A DNA stretch of 64,000 nucleotides from Leminorella grimontii ATCC 33999 = DSM 5078 (GCF_000439085.1 NZ_AUUA01000016.1:1-64000); one strand, 5' to 3'; shown: positions 8,684 through 19,066, numbered from the stretch's first letter. Notes: a model not told the origin generated them from the sequence alone. A program made the numbers and translations.

Positions 8684-10233
8684 TGACGATGGCCGTTCCA
8701 CTACCGCTCTCCCAAGCGCCCTCTGGCGCAGAATATCTGCGCGCGGTGCTTTGCTCGCCGGTATATGACGTCGCTCAGGTGACGCCTTTACAGACGATGA
8801 ACAAGCTTTCTGCCCGCTTAAACAATACGGTGTTGGTCAAGCGAGAAGACCGGCAACCGGTGCACAGCTTTAAGCTGCGCGGCGCGCACGCCATGATCGC
8901 AGGCCTTAACGATAGCCAAAAGGCCAACGGCGTTATCGCCGCATCGGCGGGCAACCACGCGCAGGGCGTGGCGCTGTCGGCAACCGGTTTGGGTATTCGT
9001 TCGCTGATCGTCATGCCGCTGACTACGCCTGACATCAAGGTTGACGCCGTACGCGGCTTTGGCGGCGAGGTTTTGCTGTTCGGCGCTAATTTCGATGAGG
9101 CCAAGGCTAAGGCTATCGAGCTGGCGGAAAAAGAGGGATATACCTTTATTCCTCCGTTTGACCATCCGGCGGTGATTGCAGGCCAGGGTACTATCGGCAT
9201 GGAGCTGATACAGCAGGATGCCCATCTCGATCGCATTTTCGTTCCGGTTGGCGGCGGCGGGCTGGCCGCCGGCGTTGCCGTACTGATTAAGCAGCTGATG
9301 CCGAACATTAAGGTGATCGGCGTAGAGGCCGAGGATTCAGCCTGCCTGGCCGCTGCACTTGAGGCCGGTCATCCGGTTGAGCTTGAGCGCGTGGGGCTGT
9401 TTGCCGACGGCGTTGCGGTCAAGCGCATTGGTGATGAGACCTTTCGGCTGTGTCGCGCCTATCTGGACGACGTCGTGACCGTTGACAGCGACGCTATTTG
9501 CGCCGCCGTGAAGGATCTGTTTGAGGACGTGCGGGCGATTGCCGAACCTTCCGGCGCGCTGGCGCTGGCCGGGCTGAAGAAGTACGTCGAACAGCACGGC
9601 CTTAAGGATGAACGCTTGGCCTGCATTCTTTCCGGTGCAAATCTGAACTTCCACGGCCTGCGCTACGTTTCCGAACGCTGCGAGCTGGGGGAAAAGCGCG
9701 AAGCGCTGCTGGCCGTTACTATTCCTGAACAGAAGGGCAGCTTCCTGACCTTTTGTCAGCTGCTGGGCGGGCGTTCGGTCACCGAATTCAACTATCGCTA
9801 CGCCAGCGATAAAAATGCCTGCATTTTCGTCGGCGTCCGGCTGACGCGCGGTGAGGCGGAGCGAAACGAAATCGTTGAAGAGCTGCGTAAGGGCGGTTAC
9901 GGGGTGGTCGATCTTTCCGATGACGAAATGGCCAAGCTGCACGTTCGCTATATGGTGGGCGGCCGCCCTGCTAAGCCTATTCGTGAACGGCTCTATAGCT
10001 TCGAATTTCCTGAATCTGCCGGCGCGCTGCTGAAGTTTCTGCAAACGCTCGGGGCATACTGGAATATCTCTCTGTTTCACTACCGCAGCCACGGTACCGA
10101 CTATGGCCGGGTGCTGGCGGCATTTGAACTAACGGAGCACGATGAATCGTTTGAACAGCATCTGAAAAAGCTAGGATACGACTATCGCGACGAAACGGAG
10201 AACCCGGCGTTCAGGTTCTTCCTGGCCGGATAG
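8683..10233 (+). CDS. ilvA: Threonine deaminase (biosynthetic)
   Basis: 516 residues. PLP-dependent conversion of threonine to 2-ketobutyrate, the committed step to isoleucine, feedback-inhibited by Ile. The PLP lysine is K64 in HSFKLRGA; the glycine-rich phosphate loop VGGGGLAAG follows later. Two C-terminal ACT-like regulatory domains (about 330-516) mark it as the biosynthetic rather than the catabolic enzyme. The ATG at 8683 overlaps the ilvD stop; an ATG two codons on (8689) is an alternative. Confidence 0.97.
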   Translation: MTMAVPLPLSQAPSGAEYLRAVLCSPVYDVAQVTPLQTMNKLSARLNNTVLVKREDRQPVHSFKLRGAHAMIAGLNDSQKANGVIAASAGNHAQGVALSATGLGIRSLIVMPLTTPDIKVDAVRGFGGEVLLFGANFDEAKAKAIELAEKEGYTFIPPFDHPAVIAGQGTIGMELIQQDAHLDRIFVPVGGGGLAAGVAVLIKQLMPNIKVIGVEAEDSACLAAALEAGHPVELERVGLFADGVAVKRIGDETFRLCRAYLDDVVTVDSDAICAAVKDLFEDVRAIAEPSGALALAGLKKYVEQHGLKDERLACILSGANLNFHGLRYVSERCELGEKREALLAVTIPEQKGSFLTFCQLLGGRSVTEFNYRYASDKNACIFVGVRLTRGEAERNEIVEELRKGGYGVVDLSDDEMAKLHVRYMVGGRPAKPIRERLYSFEFPESAGALLKFLQTLGAYWNISLFHYRSHGTDYGRVLAAFELTEHDESFEQHLKKLGYDYRDETENPAFRFFLAG

Positions 10234-10238
10234 CCTGC

Positions 10239-10275
10239 AAACGCCGCTGGAGTTAACTTCAGCGGCGTTTTGATT
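10239..10275 (+). terminator. Terminator of ilvGMEDA
   Basis: An 11-bp stem AAACGCCGCTG/CAGCGGCGTTT (10239-10249 with 10260-10270) followed by a T-rich tract. It ends the ilv operon before the DUF2461 gene. Confidence 0.9.
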
Positions 10276-10292
10276 TTATGGATGGAAAATGT

Positions 10293-10991
10293 ATGACAAC
10301 GTTTAGCGGATTTAACCAAGAGGCGCTCACGTTTTTACAGGACGTCAGGATCCAGAACAGCAAGGAGTGGTTTGACGACCACCGATCGACTTATGACGAC
10401 GAAATTGTCACGCCGTTTCGCCGGCTGGTGGAGGCGCTAGGCCAAACGATGCTGATGATAGATCCTGAAGTAGAAACGAGACCGGCAATTGGTAAAACCA
10501 TTTCGCGTATCCATCGGGATACGCGCTTTAGCCACGACAAATCGCGCTATCGCAGCCATATGTGGCTCACGTTTAAACGCTACAGCAAGGATTGGACGGA
10601 TGCGCCGGTCTATTTTTTTGAAATCGCTCCTGATTTTTATCGTTACGGGTTGGGCTACTACTGCGCCACTCGACAAACGATGGACATCCTGCGCCTTTTG
10701 ATGCGTACGGAGCCTAAGGATTTTCTGGCCGTCGCTAAATGCTGTAAGCCGCCGTTCGAACTGGTGGGAGATAGCTATAAGCGGCCGCTTATCAAAGAAC
10801 AGGACCCTAAAATCGCCAACTGGTATAACCGTAAAAGCTTTGCGGTAATGCGCACGGCTCAGGATATGGAACAAATTTTTGACGAAGGCCTGGTAGACCT
10901 TCTGGCTAAAGGCTTCAAGCAGCTGGCGCCGCTGTATCACTATTTGATGCGCGTCGAGATGATGAAGCGTAATCCGGAAGAGTCGCTCTAG
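10293..10991 (+). CDS. DUF2461 family protein (TIGR02453)
   Basis: 232 residues from the ATG at 10293. An upstream in-frame ATG at 10278 falls in the terminator T tract and has no ribosome binding site, so the later start is preferred. The family signature is visible as NSKEWFDDHRSTYDDEIV near the N terminus and RIHRDTRFSHDKSRYR about residues 74-89. No signal peptide or membrane segment is seen. The function of DUF2461 proteins is not established. In E. coli ilvA and ilvY are adjacent; here this gene stands between them, convergent with ilvY with only seven bases between stops. Confidence 0.85.
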   Translation: MTTFSGFNQEALTFLQDVRIQNSKEWFDDHRSTYDDEIVTPFRRLVEALGQTMLMIDPEVETRPAIGKTISRIHRDTRFSHDKSRYRSHMWLTFKRYSKDWTDAPVYFFEIAPDFYRYGLGYYCATRQTMDILRLLMRTEPKDFLAVAKCCKPPFELVGDSYKRPLIKEQDPKIANWYNRKSFAVMRTAQDMEQIFDEGLVDLLAKGFKQLAPLYHYLMRVEMMKRNPEESL

Positions 10992-10998
10992 ATTTTCT

Positions 10999-11880
10999 CT
11001 ATATCAGCTGCCAGAAGGCGTGGATCAGCGGTTCATTCAGACGCTTTTTCTGTACGCAGACGCCTAAATCAAACGCGGACGTCTGGGCAACGTTTTCAGC
11101 GACGGTAATCCGGCGTCGAACGCTTTCCGGGCTGTTGTCCAGCACCACACTCGGCAGCAGCGCGATGCCGCAGCCCAGCGCGACCATAGAGACAATGGCC
11201 TCGTGGCCGGCGACGGTGGCGTAAATCATCGGGTTGCTGATGTGATGGCGGCGAAACCATTGGTCTATGCGGCGTCGCGTAGGGCCATGCTCCGGCAGGA
11301 TAAACGGTATTGACGCCCAGTCAGGTTTGTCTACCGCCATCAGGCTTTGAACCGGGCAGGGAAGCGACGGCGCTATCATGACCAGCGGGATTTCGCCGAT
11401 TTTGTGGAATTCTACGCTGGTGGGCAGGTTTTCAGGCCGACCGGCGATGGCCAAATCGGCGTCGTTGGACTGAACCTTTTCGACCGCGTCGGCGGCGTCG
11501 CCAGTAGTTAGCTTGATTTCAACGCTGGGATGCAGGGCGCGAAATCGGTCCAGTACCGTCGGCAGGTGGCTATAGGCGGCCGTTACCGAGCAAAACAGGC
11601 GTAGCTCGCCGCTGAGAGATTCGTCCTCCTGCGACAGCGCGTTGCGCAGCTGCTGATAGTGGAGCAGCGTCTGTTGAGCGAAGGCCTTTAGCTGTTGTCC
11701 TGCCTGAGTGAGCTCAACGGTACGGTTATCCCGCAGAAAAAGTGGATGACCGAGTTCTTCTTCCATGCGCTGTATCTGCCGGGAAAGCGTTGAGGGGCTC
11801 ACATAGGTGGCCTTGGCCGTTTTGCCAAAGTGGCGGCTTTCGGCCAGATGGAGAAAAAGCTTTAAGTCTCGAAGGTCCAA
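10999..11880 (-). CDS. ilvY: LysR-family activator IlvY
   Basis: 293 residues. IlvY binds between ilvY and ilvC, represses itself and activates ilvC when the IlvC substrates acetolactate or acetohydroxybutyrate accumulate. The N-terminal helix-turn-helix (about 1-60, with KATYVSPSTLSRQIQRMEEELG) is well conserved; the remainder is the inducer-binding domain. It is divergent from ilvC, with operator-like boxes in between. Confidence 0.95.
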   Translation of the reverse strand: MDLRDLKLFLHLAESRHFGKTAKATYVSPSTLSRQIQRMEEELGHPLFLRDNRTVELTQAGQQLKAFAQQTLLHYQQLRNALSQEDESLSGELRLFCSVTAAYSHLPTVLDRFRALHPSVEIKLTTGDAADAVEKVQSNDADLAIAGRPENLPTSVEFHKIGEIPLVMIAPSLPCPVQSLMAVDKPDWASIPFILPEHGPTRRRIDQWFRRHHISNPMIYATVAGHEAIVSMVALGCGIALLPSVVLDNSPESVRRRITVAENVAQTSAFDLGVCVQKKRLNEPLIHAFWQLI

Positions 11881-11900
11881 GATAAGTTACCTGTTTAACG

Positions 11901-11946
11901 TTGCGTAAATTGCAATATCATCTTCTCAATATATCAATTTAAGCAA
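11901..11946. promoter_or_regulatory. IlvY operator pair in the ilvY-ilvC intergenic region
   Basis: Two boxes face each other: TTGCGTAAATTGCAATAT at 11901-11918, and 11931-11946, whose reverse complement is TTGCTTAAATTGATAT. The shared core is TTGCnTAAATTG. This matches the established arrangement in which IlvY binds two operators to control ilvY and ilvC oppositely. Confidence 0.7.
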
Positions 11947-12038
11947 TGATGGTCTTGTCTTATTATGAAATACAAGTGCGCAAACGAGCGCCTACACAAC
12001 AAACAACACGGCACATCGGTGCAATACGGAGAATAAGA

Positions 12039-13517
12039 ATGGCTAACTACTTCAATACGCTAAACTTACGCCAGCAGCTGGCTCAGTTAGGTCAGTGTCG
12101 CTTTATGGCGCGCGATGAATTCGCCGACGAGGCCGGTTTTTTAAAGGGTAAAAAGATTGTCATCGTTGGCTGTGGCGCTCAGGGGCTCAATCAGGGGCTG
12201 AACATGCGCGACTCCGGTCTGGACATCTCCTACGCGCTGCGTAAAGCCGCTATTGATGAAAAGCGCGCTTCCTGGCGTAAGGCGACTGAGAACGGCTTTA
12301 AGGTTGGCACCTATGAAGAGCTTATCCCTCAGGCGGATTTAGTCGTTAACCTAACGCCGGACAAGCAGCACTCCTCCGTTGTTCAGGCGGTTCAACCGCT
12401 GATGAAGCAGGGGGCCGCTCTGGGCTATTCTCACGGTTTCAACATCGTTGAAGTTGGCGAAAAAATCCGTTCCGATATCACCGTTGTAATGGTGGCGCCG
12501 AAGTGCCCCGGTACGGAAGTGCGTGAAGAGTACAAGCGCGGCTTCGGCGTACCGACGCTTATCGCCGTCCACCCTGAAAACGATCCGAAAGGCGAAGGCA
12601 TGGCGATCGCCAAAGCCTGGGCAGCGGCGACGGGCGGTCATCGCGCCGGCGTTCTGCAGTCTTCTTTCGTTGCCGAGGTTAAGTCTGACCTGATGGGCGA
12701 GCAAACCATCCTGTGCGGCATGCTGCAAGCAGGCTCTCTGCTGTGCTTTGATAAGATGGTCGCCGACGGCGCCTCTCCTGCCTATGCGGAAAAGCTGATT
12801 CAGTTCGGCTGGGAAACTATTACCGAGGCGCTGAAGCAGGGTGGCATCACGCTTATGATGGACAGGCTGTCCAACTCAGCTAAGCTGCGCGCTTTTGCGC
12901 TGTCTGAGCAGTTAAAGACCCTGATGACGCCGCTGTTCCAAAAGCACATGGATGATATTATTTCCGGCGCGTTTTCTGAAGGCATGATGGCCGACTGGGC
13001 AAACAACGACGCTAAGCTATTGGGATGGCGTGAAGAGACCGGTCGCTCGGCGTTTGAGAATGCTCCACAGCAGGAAGGAAAAATCAGCGAGCAGGAGTAC
13101 TTTGACCACGGCGTGCTGATGATTGCGATGGTTAAAGCGGGCGTTGAGCTGGCGTTTGAGACTATGGTGGTATCCGGCATTATTGAAGAGTCCGCTTACT
13201 ACGAGTCTCTACACGAGCTGCCGCTGATCGCTAACACCATTGCCCGTAAGCGCCTGTATGAGATGAACGTGGTTATTTCCGATACCGCTGAGTACGGTAA
13301 CTACCTGTTCGCCAACGCGGCAGTGCCGCTGCTGCGCGAGAAGTTTATGGGGTCTTTGCAGGCGGGCGACTTGGGTAAGCCGGTTGCTGCGTCTGAAATA
13401 GATAACGCGCAGCTGCGTGACGTTAACGAAGCGATTCGCAATCACCCGATTGAAGTCGTTGGTAAAAAGCTGCGCGGCTACATGACGGACATGAAGCGCA
13501 TTGCGGTTGCCGGTTAA
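12039..13517 (+). CDS. ilvC: Ketol-acid reductoisomerase (class II)
   Basis: 492 residues, close to E. coli IlvC (491). Mg- and NADPH-dependent isomeroreduction of acetolactate and acetohydroxybutyrate. The start is the ATG at 12039 ([18 protein letters not shown]), preceded by GGAG; an in-frame ATG 31 codons upstream is not conserved and lies in the operator region. The nucleotide-binding motif [10 protein letters not shown] is near residue 45. The long form with a duplicated knotted domain is the enterobacterial class II enzyme. Confidence 0.97.
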   Translation: MANYFNTLNLRQQLAQLGQCRFMARDEFADEAGFLKGKKIVIVGCGAQGLNQGLNMRDSGLDISYALRKAAIDEKRASWRKATENGFKVGTYEELIPQADLVVNLTPDKQHSSVVQAVQPLMKQGAALGYSHGFNIVEVGEKIRSDITVVMVAPKCPGTEVREEYKRGFGVPTLIAVHPENDPKGEGMAIAKAWAAATGGHRAGVLQSSFVAEVKSDLMGEQTILCGMLQAGSLLCFDKMVADGASPAYAEKLIQFGWETITEALKQGGITLMMDRLSNSAKLRAFALSEQLKTLMTPLFQKHMDDIISGAFSEGMMADWANNDAKLLGWREETGRSAFENAPQQEGKISEQEYFDHGVLMIAMVKAGVELAFETMVVSGIIEESAYYESLHELPLIANTIARKRLYEMNVVISDTAEYGNYLFANAAVPLLREKFMGSLQAGDLGKPVAASEIDNAQLRDVNEAIRNHPIEVVGKKLRGYMTDMKRIAVAG

Positions 13518-13531
13518 TCAGTAGTATCAAC

Positions 13532-13549
13532 GGGGCGAAAGAGCGCCCC
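13532..13549 (+). terminator. Weak hairpin after ilvC
   Basis: Stem GGGGCG/CGCCCC with a 6-base loop 14 bases after the ilvC stop, but without a clear T run. It may stabilise the mRNA 3' end or be a weak terminator. Confidence 0.45.
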
Positions 13550-13682
13550 ATTGATGATTAACGTTTTAGGTTATCTGTTTTTTTAAATAGTATGCTTATC
13601 TGCGTTGGATGGCGTTTAGTTTTTATATATAATCCGGTTTCTTTGTTTTTTATTCATTAAAATCTTAAAGGATCTCGTTTCG

Positions 13683-14054
13683 ATGGAATGGTTTAAAAAG
13701 TGTTTAAAACAGTACGCTGATTTCTCTGGCCGCGCTCGTCGTAAAGAATATTGGATGTTCCAACTCTTCACTGTCATTATTGCCGTGGTATTGATGATCG
13801 TTGGTTCTATTCTGGACTCAATGTTCGGATCTAACGGCGTGGTTTCATTACTATTGGTTGGTATTTTTTATCTGGCAATCCTGCTTCCTGCGCTGTCCGT
13901 TACCGTTCGTCGTTTGCACGACACGGATAAGACGGGCTGGTGGCTGCTGCTTGCCTTTATTCCGTTTGGTTCTTTGGTCCTATTTGTGTTTACCGTATTG
14001 GACAGCACAAATGGCCAGAACGCCTACGGTCCTTCACCGAAAGAAGCTATCTAA
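13683..14054 (+). CDS. DUF805 inner membrane protein
   Basis: 123 residues of the DUF805 family (YhaH/YhaI-like), function unknown. The N-terminal [24 protein letters not shown] and the central [14 protein letters not shown] are the family signatures. Three to four hydrophobic segments are visible at about 25-47, 50-73 and 82-105. The start follows AAAGGATCTCGTTTCG at acceptable spacing. In E. coli K-12 ppiC occupies the ilvC-rep gap; here it is replaced by this gene. A terminator follows directly. Confidence 0.9.
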   Translation: MEWFKKCLKQYADFSGRARRKEYWMFQLFTVIIAVVLMIVGSILDSMFGSNGVVSLLLVGIFYLAILLPALSVTVRRLHDTDKTGWWLLLAFIPFGSLVLFVFTVLDSTNGQNAYGPSPKEAI

Positions 14055-14073
14055 CGCTTTTTTCCGTGATGAA

Positions 14074-14098
14074 AAGCCCGCCGAGTGCGGGTTTTTTA
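14074..14098 (+). terminator. Terminator after the DUF805 gene
   Basis: Stem CCCGC/GCGGG, extended by AA/TT pairs, 5-base loop, followed by TTTTTT. Confidence 0.85.
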
Positions 14099-14179
14099 GT
14101 TTTAGGGCTCGTTCTATCGGCCGGGCCGTTTTTTGCTATAATCCCCATCCCTTTTTTGTTTTGTGAGCCCGTCTTCGTC

Positions 14180-16204
14180 ATGCGAATGAATCCCCGCCAA
14201 CAGCAAGCCGTTGAATACGTTACCGGGCCCTGCCTGGTGCTGGCCGGTGCAGGCTCGGGAAAAACGCGGGTCATCACCAATAAAATCGCCTATCTGGTTC
14301 GCGAATGCGGCTATCAGGCGCGCCACATTGCCGCCGTGACGTTTACCAATAAGGCGGCCAGGGAGATGAAAGAGCGGGTGTCGCAAACGCTGGGGCGTAA
14401 GGAGTCCCGCGGACTGACGATATCGACATTTCATACTCTGGGGCTTGAGATTATTAAGCGCGAGCACGCTGCGCTTAACATGAAGTCGTCATTTTCGCTG
14501 TTCGACGATCAGGATCAGATGGCGCTGCTTAAGGACTTAACGGAAAAGTGGCTGGAAAATGATAAAACCCTGCTGTCTCAGCTGATATCCACCATTTCTA
14601 ACTGGAAGAACGATCTGGTTAGCCCGGCAGGGGCAGCGGCGGGCGCCAAGTCCGAGCGAGACAGGCTGTTTGCCCACTGTTATGACCTTTATGATAAGCA
14701 GCTTAAGTCCTGCAGCATTCTTGACTTTGACGATCTCATTCTGCTGCCAACGCTGCTGCTTCAACGTAATGAAGAAGTGAGAGAGCGTTGGCAAAATCGC
14801 CTACGCTATCTGCTGGTGGACGAATATCAGGATACCAACACTAGCCAGTACGAACTGGTAAAGCTGCTGGTCGGCACAAGGGCCAGGTTTACCGTGGTGG
14901 GTGACGATGACCAGTCTATCTACTCGTGGCGAGGCGCACGGCCGCAGAATCTGGTATTGCTTAAGGAAGATTTCCCAAGCCTCCAGGTTATCAAGCTGGA
15001 ACAGAACTACCGTTCGTCTGGGCGCATTCTTAAAGCGGCTAACATACTGATCGCTAATAACCCTCACGTGTTTGAAAAGAATCTGTTTTCTGAGCTTGGT
15101 TACGGTGAAGAGCTTAAGGTTCTGACTGCGAATAATGAAGATAATGAAGCAGAACGCGTAGTTGGGGAGCTTATCGCCCACCACTTTATCAATAAGACGC
15201 AGTATAAGGATTATGCCATCCTGTACCGCGGCAACCACCAGTCGCGCATCTTTGAAAAGATGCTGATGCAAAACCGCATTCCTTACCGTATTTCCGGCGG
15301 GACGTCGTTCTTCTCTCGCCCGGAAATCAAAGACCTGATGGCCTATCTGCGTCTGTTGACCAATCAGGATGACGACAGCGCGTTTCTACGCATTGTGAAT
15401 ACGCCAAGGCGGGAAATTGGCGCCGCAACGTTGGAAAAGCTGGGAAATTGGGCGCTTGGGCGCGGCGTCAGCCTTTATCGCGCCAGCTTTGACGTTGGGC
15501 TGTCTTCACACCTTACGGGAAGGGGGCTGGAGGCGTTGCAACGCTTTACCCACTGGGTTGACTCGGTGGCTAAAACGTCTGAAAGGGAACCCGTTGCCGC
15601 CGTCAGGGACCTTATTCACGGTATGGACTATGAAAGCTGGCTGTATGAAACCTCTCCCAGCGCGAAAGCGGCCGAGATGAGGATGAAAAACGTCAACCAG
15701 CTGTTTAGCTGGATGACGGAAATGCTGGAAGGCTCCGATCTGGATGAACCGATGACACTGAGTCAGGTCGTTGGGCGCTTTACCCTGCGCGATATGATGG
15801 AGAGAGGAGAGAGCGATGAGGAGCTCGATCAGGTACAGCTGATGACGCTACACGCCTCAAAAGGCCTGGAGTTCCCCTATGTCTATCTGGTGGGGATGGA
15901 AGAAGGCCTGCTGCCTCACCAAAGCAGCATTGATGAAGACAACGTGGACGAAGAGCGGCGCCTGGCCTATGTGGGGATCACTCGCGCGCAGAAAGAGCTC
16001 ACGTTCACGCTTTGCCGCGAACGCCGCCAGTTCGGCGAGCTGGTTCGCCCCGAACCCAGCCGTTTTCTGCTCGAACTGCCTCAGGACGACCTGGTGTGGG
16101 AAACTGCGCGCAAGGCGGTTTCTGCCGAAGAGCGGATGGAGAAGGGGAAGAGCCATCTTGCCAATATTCGCGAGCAGCTGGCCAAGGCGCGCTCGCCAAA
16201 ATAA
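14180..16204 (+). CDS. rep: ATP-dependent DNA helicase Rep
   Basis: 674 residues, a superfamily 1A 3'-5' helicase that clears proteins ahead of replication forks and helps restart. The start [16 protein letters not shown] at 14180 matches E. coli Rep; the open frame extends 80 codons upstream through the DUF805 gene without meaning. Walker A AGAGSGKT is near residues 22-29, DEYQDTN marks motif [15 protein letters not shown] motif III and [14 protein letters not shown] motif Ia. It is one of two UvrD-like helicases in the window. Confidence 0.97.
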   Translation: MRMNPRQQQAVEYVTGPCLVLAGAGSGKTRVITNKIAYLVRECGYQARHIAAVTFTNKAAREMKERVSQTLGRKESRGLTISTFHTLGLEIIKREHAALNMKSSFSLFDDQDQMALLKDLTEKWLENDKTLLSQLISTISNWKNDLVSPAGAAAGAKSERDRLFAHCYDLYDKQLKSCSILDFDDLILLPTLLLQRNEEVRERWQNRLRYLLVDEYQDTNTSQYELVKLLVGTRARFTVVGDDDQSIYSWRGARPQNLVLLKEDFPSLQVIKLEQNYRSSGRILKAANILIANNPHVFEKNLFSELGYGEELKVLTANNEDNEAERVVGELIAHHFINKTQYKDYAILYRGNHQSRIFEKMLMQNRIPYRISGGTSFFSRPEIKDLMAYLRLLTNQDDDSAFLRIVNTPRREIGAATLEKLGNWALGRGVSLYRASFDVGLSSHLTGRGLEALQRFTHWVDSVAKTSEREPVAAVRDLIHGMDYESWLYETSPSAKAAEMRMKNVNQLFSWMTEMLEGSDLDEPMTLSQVVGRFTLRDMMERGESDEELDQVQLMTLHASKGLEFPYVYLVGMEEGLLPHQSSIDEDNVDEERRLAYVGITRAQKELTFTLCRERRQFGELVRPEPSRFLLELPQDDLVWETARKAVSAEERMEKGKSHLANIREQLAKARSPK

Positions 16205-16206
16205 AA

Positions 16207-16225
16207 CGGGCGCTTTTTGCGCCCG
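16207..16225. terminator. Bidirectional terminator between rep and the DUF3829 gene
   Basis: A 7-bp stem CGGGCGC/GCGCCCG with loop TTTTT. On the minus strand it is followed by TTTTAT, giving a good terminator for the lipoprotein gene; the plus-strand T tract is weak. Confidence 0.75.
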
Positions 16226-16251
16226 CTTGTAGTTCACGCACTTTTCAGAAA

Positions 16252-17424
16252 TTACTTCATAACTATGCGGTTATAGGCGCTGGTTACGTTTTCCTGTTTA
16301 TTTTGCAGATCGTTTAACAGGCTGTGGTCTTTGCTTTTCCCCATATCGCGCAGTGTGACTTTGGCTGAAATGCTAAAGGCGTTCAGTCTTTCAATGTAGG
16401 AATTAAGCTCACCTTCTTTTAAGCCCTCTTTAGCCAAACCTTCCGCATTCTCTTTAGCTTTTTTCAGCGCTTCCAGAGCTTCTTCGATGCGCTTTGATTT
16501 TTCTTCATAGAACGCCTTATCGGCTTTCTTCAGGCTGCCCTTATTAGCGTTGTATATGTCCACCAGTCCACCAAAGAAGTCGGAAACGTCATCCACGCTG
16601 GTATAGACGATAACGGTAGTATCGAATCCTTTGGATTTCATGATTTCCAATTCTTTTTGGTGAAACTCTTTGTACAGGTTGTTATGAGCTGTGTGGGCGA
16701 CTTCGTTAGCGGCTTCATACTGCTTATAGGCTTCAGCCATCACTTTATGCAGTTCAGGCGCTTTCTTGAAGTCGTCCAGCTTATATTCTTCGCTGGTGAC
16801 GTAATAGTCATACATAGCGTTTGACGCTTTTGCTATGTTGATAATGCTGTTCATATAGGCAACGCCCGCTTTGTCCAGCTCCGGCATCGGCGGCTTCATG
16901 TTGCTAAGCGCTTCTCCAACTTTCTGATAATTTTGGATTTCGCTATCGCTGACTTTGCCTAAGGTGTAGAAGGACTTCATTGTAAAGAACGGGTCCAACG
17001 TGTTCTCTTGCTTGCGGATCTTTTTCAGCGTGAACTTTCCGTTGTTTTCCGCAATATCCATATATTTTTCGGCATAATTGCTAGCCTGGCTTATTTTAGT
17101 GAACTGAATCAGGCCACCGATTTGCTTACCATCTTCGCCGTTAACCTTAATCGAAGAGCTATTGTTAAAGACGTCCAGCCATAGGTTACCTTTCTGAGCC
17201 GCTTGAGAGGCTTCTTCTTCTGCACTGATTTTCGCTGGTGCGGATTCTGTCGCCTTTGGCTTGGCTTGAGCAGGTGATGGTGCGGTTTGGGCTGTTTGAA
17301 CCGTCTGGACTGTCTGAGGCTGCTTCTGTGCATCAGCTGCCGGCGCGTCTTTTTCTTTTCCGTCGCAGCCGACTAATAACCCGGCAATCAGTGAAGCCAA
17401 AATTGTCATCGAGAGTTTGTTCAT
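16252..17424 (-). CDS. DUF3829 family lipoprotein (YiiG-like)
   Basis: 390 residues. An N-terminal signal with lipobox LLVGC (Cys20) predicts a lipoprotein; Asp at +2 is the classical Lol-avoidance residue, so inner-membrane retention is likely. A low-complexity Gln/Thr/Pro/Ala linker (about 30-75, including QTVQTVQTAQTA) leads to a mostly helical periplasmic domain ending in predicted coiled coil. It resembles E. coli YiiG, which contains DUF3829 and has no known function. It lies between rep and gppA, adjacent genes in E. coli, so it is an insertion relative to that genome. Confidence 0.8.
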   Translation of the reverse strand: MNKLSMTILASLIAGLLVGCDGKEKDAPAADAQKQPQTVQTVQTAQTAPSPAQAKPKATESAPAKISAEEEASQAAQKGNLWLDVFNNSSSIKVNGEDGKQIGGLIQFTKISQASNYAEKYMDIAENNGKFTLKKIRKQENTLDPFFTMKSFYTLGKVSDSEIQNYQKVGEALSNMKPPMPELDKAGVAYMNSIINIAKASNAMYDYYVTSEEYKLDDFKKAPELHKVMAEAYKQYEAANEVAHTAHNNLYKEFHQKELEIMKSKGFDTTVIVYTSVDDVSDFFGGLVDIYNANKGSLKKADKAFYEEKSKRIEEALEALKKAKENAEGLAKEGLKEGELNSYIERLNAFSISAKVTLRDMGKSKDHSLLNDLQNKQENVTSAYNRIVMK

Positions 17425-17548
17425 TGATAGGGTCCTTCCTTTTGTCCGTCTTTTCTTAGGTAAATTGGTTACTGCGATGGATAACGCATCCTTTCGCTGG
17501 CTTGATAGTATAGCGAAGAGCCGTCTTACGTATAGGAAAAAGTGGACG

Positions 17549-19066
17549 TTAACTTTGTATATTTAATGGCAGGCGGCAGTTGGTTTGCCAGCGGCTTTCT
17601 TGATGTAGAGCATCGGCTAAAAGAGGATGCTTTTTTAGCTCTAAGGCATCAATCTTTAGCTGGAAGGTTTCATTCGACGCGCTAAGTGAGAACGGGGGAA
17701 TGGCGTCCGGATGGCGCGTTCGACAGAGTAAAATAGCTATCCTGAGTAGTCGAGCGATTGGGATAACCTGGTGTGATTCAAGGGCATTTTGTTGCGTTAA
17801 TTCCTGAATATTTAACGCATGGGTTTGATTTAATAGAAGCGTGGCCAGCAGCCTTTTTTGCGACGGCGTAAATCCGGGAGCATCAATGTGGTTGAGCAGG
17901 TAGGCCGCATGCCTGTTTGCGTCTTTAAACGCAATGCTAAGCCCGATTTCATGAAGCTGGCAGGCCCAGAACAGCAATTCCCTTGTATCGCTATTCAAGG
18001 TGATATCGTTTTCTAACTGGGAGCATAGCCGGCCAGCCTGTTGGCTTACCAGATCTGCCTGAAGGAGATCGATTCGATATAAGGCCTGAAGCGCCCTGAC
18101 GGTTCTCTGACGTACGCTGCGATCGGATGGTCGAGGAAGCATATCGTAAACTAACCCTTCTCGCAGCGCGCCGCCGGAAAGCGCCATGCCGTCTACTTTC
18201 AGCGTATCGAAAATAGCGATAAGGATGGCCAGACCGCTGGGAAAAACCAGTGCTCTTTCCAGCGTCAGCCCTTCGATCTCCAGCTCTTCAAGCTTTCCGC
18301 ACTGAATGGCCTGTGCTTTTAGCTGTAGGAGCTTATCCAACGTAATGGCTTCGTCCATGCCCTGTGCAAGCATGATTTCCTGCAGCGCCTGAATGGTGCC
18401 AGAGGCGCCTACGCAGGCTTTCCAGCCGTATAAAGTGAGGCCATGGGCAACCAGAGCCAGCTGTTCACGAGCTGCGGTTTCAGCTTGGTGGAAATTTTTG
18501 ACGTTGAGAGAACGATCGGCGAAATAGCGCTCAAGCCAGGTAACGCACCCCATCGGTAAGCTGACCAGACTATTGATTGTATCCCCATTGCCGACGATGA
18601 GCTCCGTACTGGCGCCGCCGATGTCAACTACTAGTCGTGACGGATTGCCGCCGGTAGTATAGTTAACGCCTTGATAAATAAGCTTAGCTTCTTCTTCGCC
18701 GTGAATAACGTCAATGGGAAGATTTAATATCGTTTGTGCAATGGAAATAAAGCGTTGAGCATTTTGAGCCGCGCGTAGCGCCGCCGTGGCGACGATGCGA
18801 ATATGCTCAGGAGGAATGCCGTAAAGGCGTTCAGCGAACTGGGCCAAGCACTGCCAGCCCCGCTCCATCGACTCTTCAGACAGATAGCCGCTATCGCTTA
18901 ATCCGGCAGCCAGGCGCACTTTTTTCTTCAGTCTGTCGAGAACCTGTATGCCGCTGTCGGTGTTTCGAATAACCAGCAGGTGAAAGCTGTTGGAGCCCAG
19001 GTCGACGGCGGCGTAAAGCGAAGATTCGCTTATCAGGCCTTTTTCTGGGCTCTTGGCTTCAAGCAT
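17549..19066 (-). CDS. gppA: pppGpp phosphatase / exopolyphosphatase GppA
   Basis: 505 residues of the Ppx/GppA family; converts pppGpp to ppGpp in the stringent response and can hydrolyse polyphosphate. The phosphate-binding motifs AVDLGSNSFHLLV (about 20-32) and VVDIGGASTELIVG are clear, followed by the C-terminal HD-like helical domain. It lies 12 bases after rhlB on the same strand and is probably co-transcribed, as in E. coli. Confidence 0.95.
   Translation of the reverse strand: MLEAKSPEKGLISESSLYAAVDLGSNSFHLLVIRNTDSGIQVLDRLKKKVRLAAGLSDSGYLSEESMERGWQCLAQFAERLYGIPPEHIRIVATAALRAAQNAQRFISIAQTILNLPIDVIHGEEEAKLIYQGVNYTTGGNPSRLVVDIGGASTELIVGNGDTINSLVSLPMGCVTWLERYFADRSLNVKNFHQAETAAREQLALVAHGLTLYGWKACVGASGTIQALQEIMLAQGMDEAITLDKLLQLKAQAIQCGKLEELEIEGLTLERALVFPSGLAILIAIFDTLKVDGMALSGGALREGLVYDMLPRPSDRSVRQRTVRALQALYRIDLLQADLVSQQAGRLCSQLENDITLNSDTRELLFWACQLHEIGLSIAFKDANRHAAYLLNHIDAPGFTPSQKRLLATLLLNQTHALNIQELTQQNALESHQVIPIARLLRIAILLCRTRHPDAIPPFSLSASNETFQLKIDALELKKHPLLADALHQESRWQTNCRLPLNIQS

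Noticed and set aside
11946-12038. N-terminal extension of IlvC
   Set aside because: The family start MANYFNTLN is at 12039 behind GGAG; the extension runs through the operator and promoter.
13940-14179. 80-codon upstream extension of rep
   Set aside because: It overlaps the DUF805 gene and its terminator; Rep proteins begin at the conserved MR(M/L)NP.
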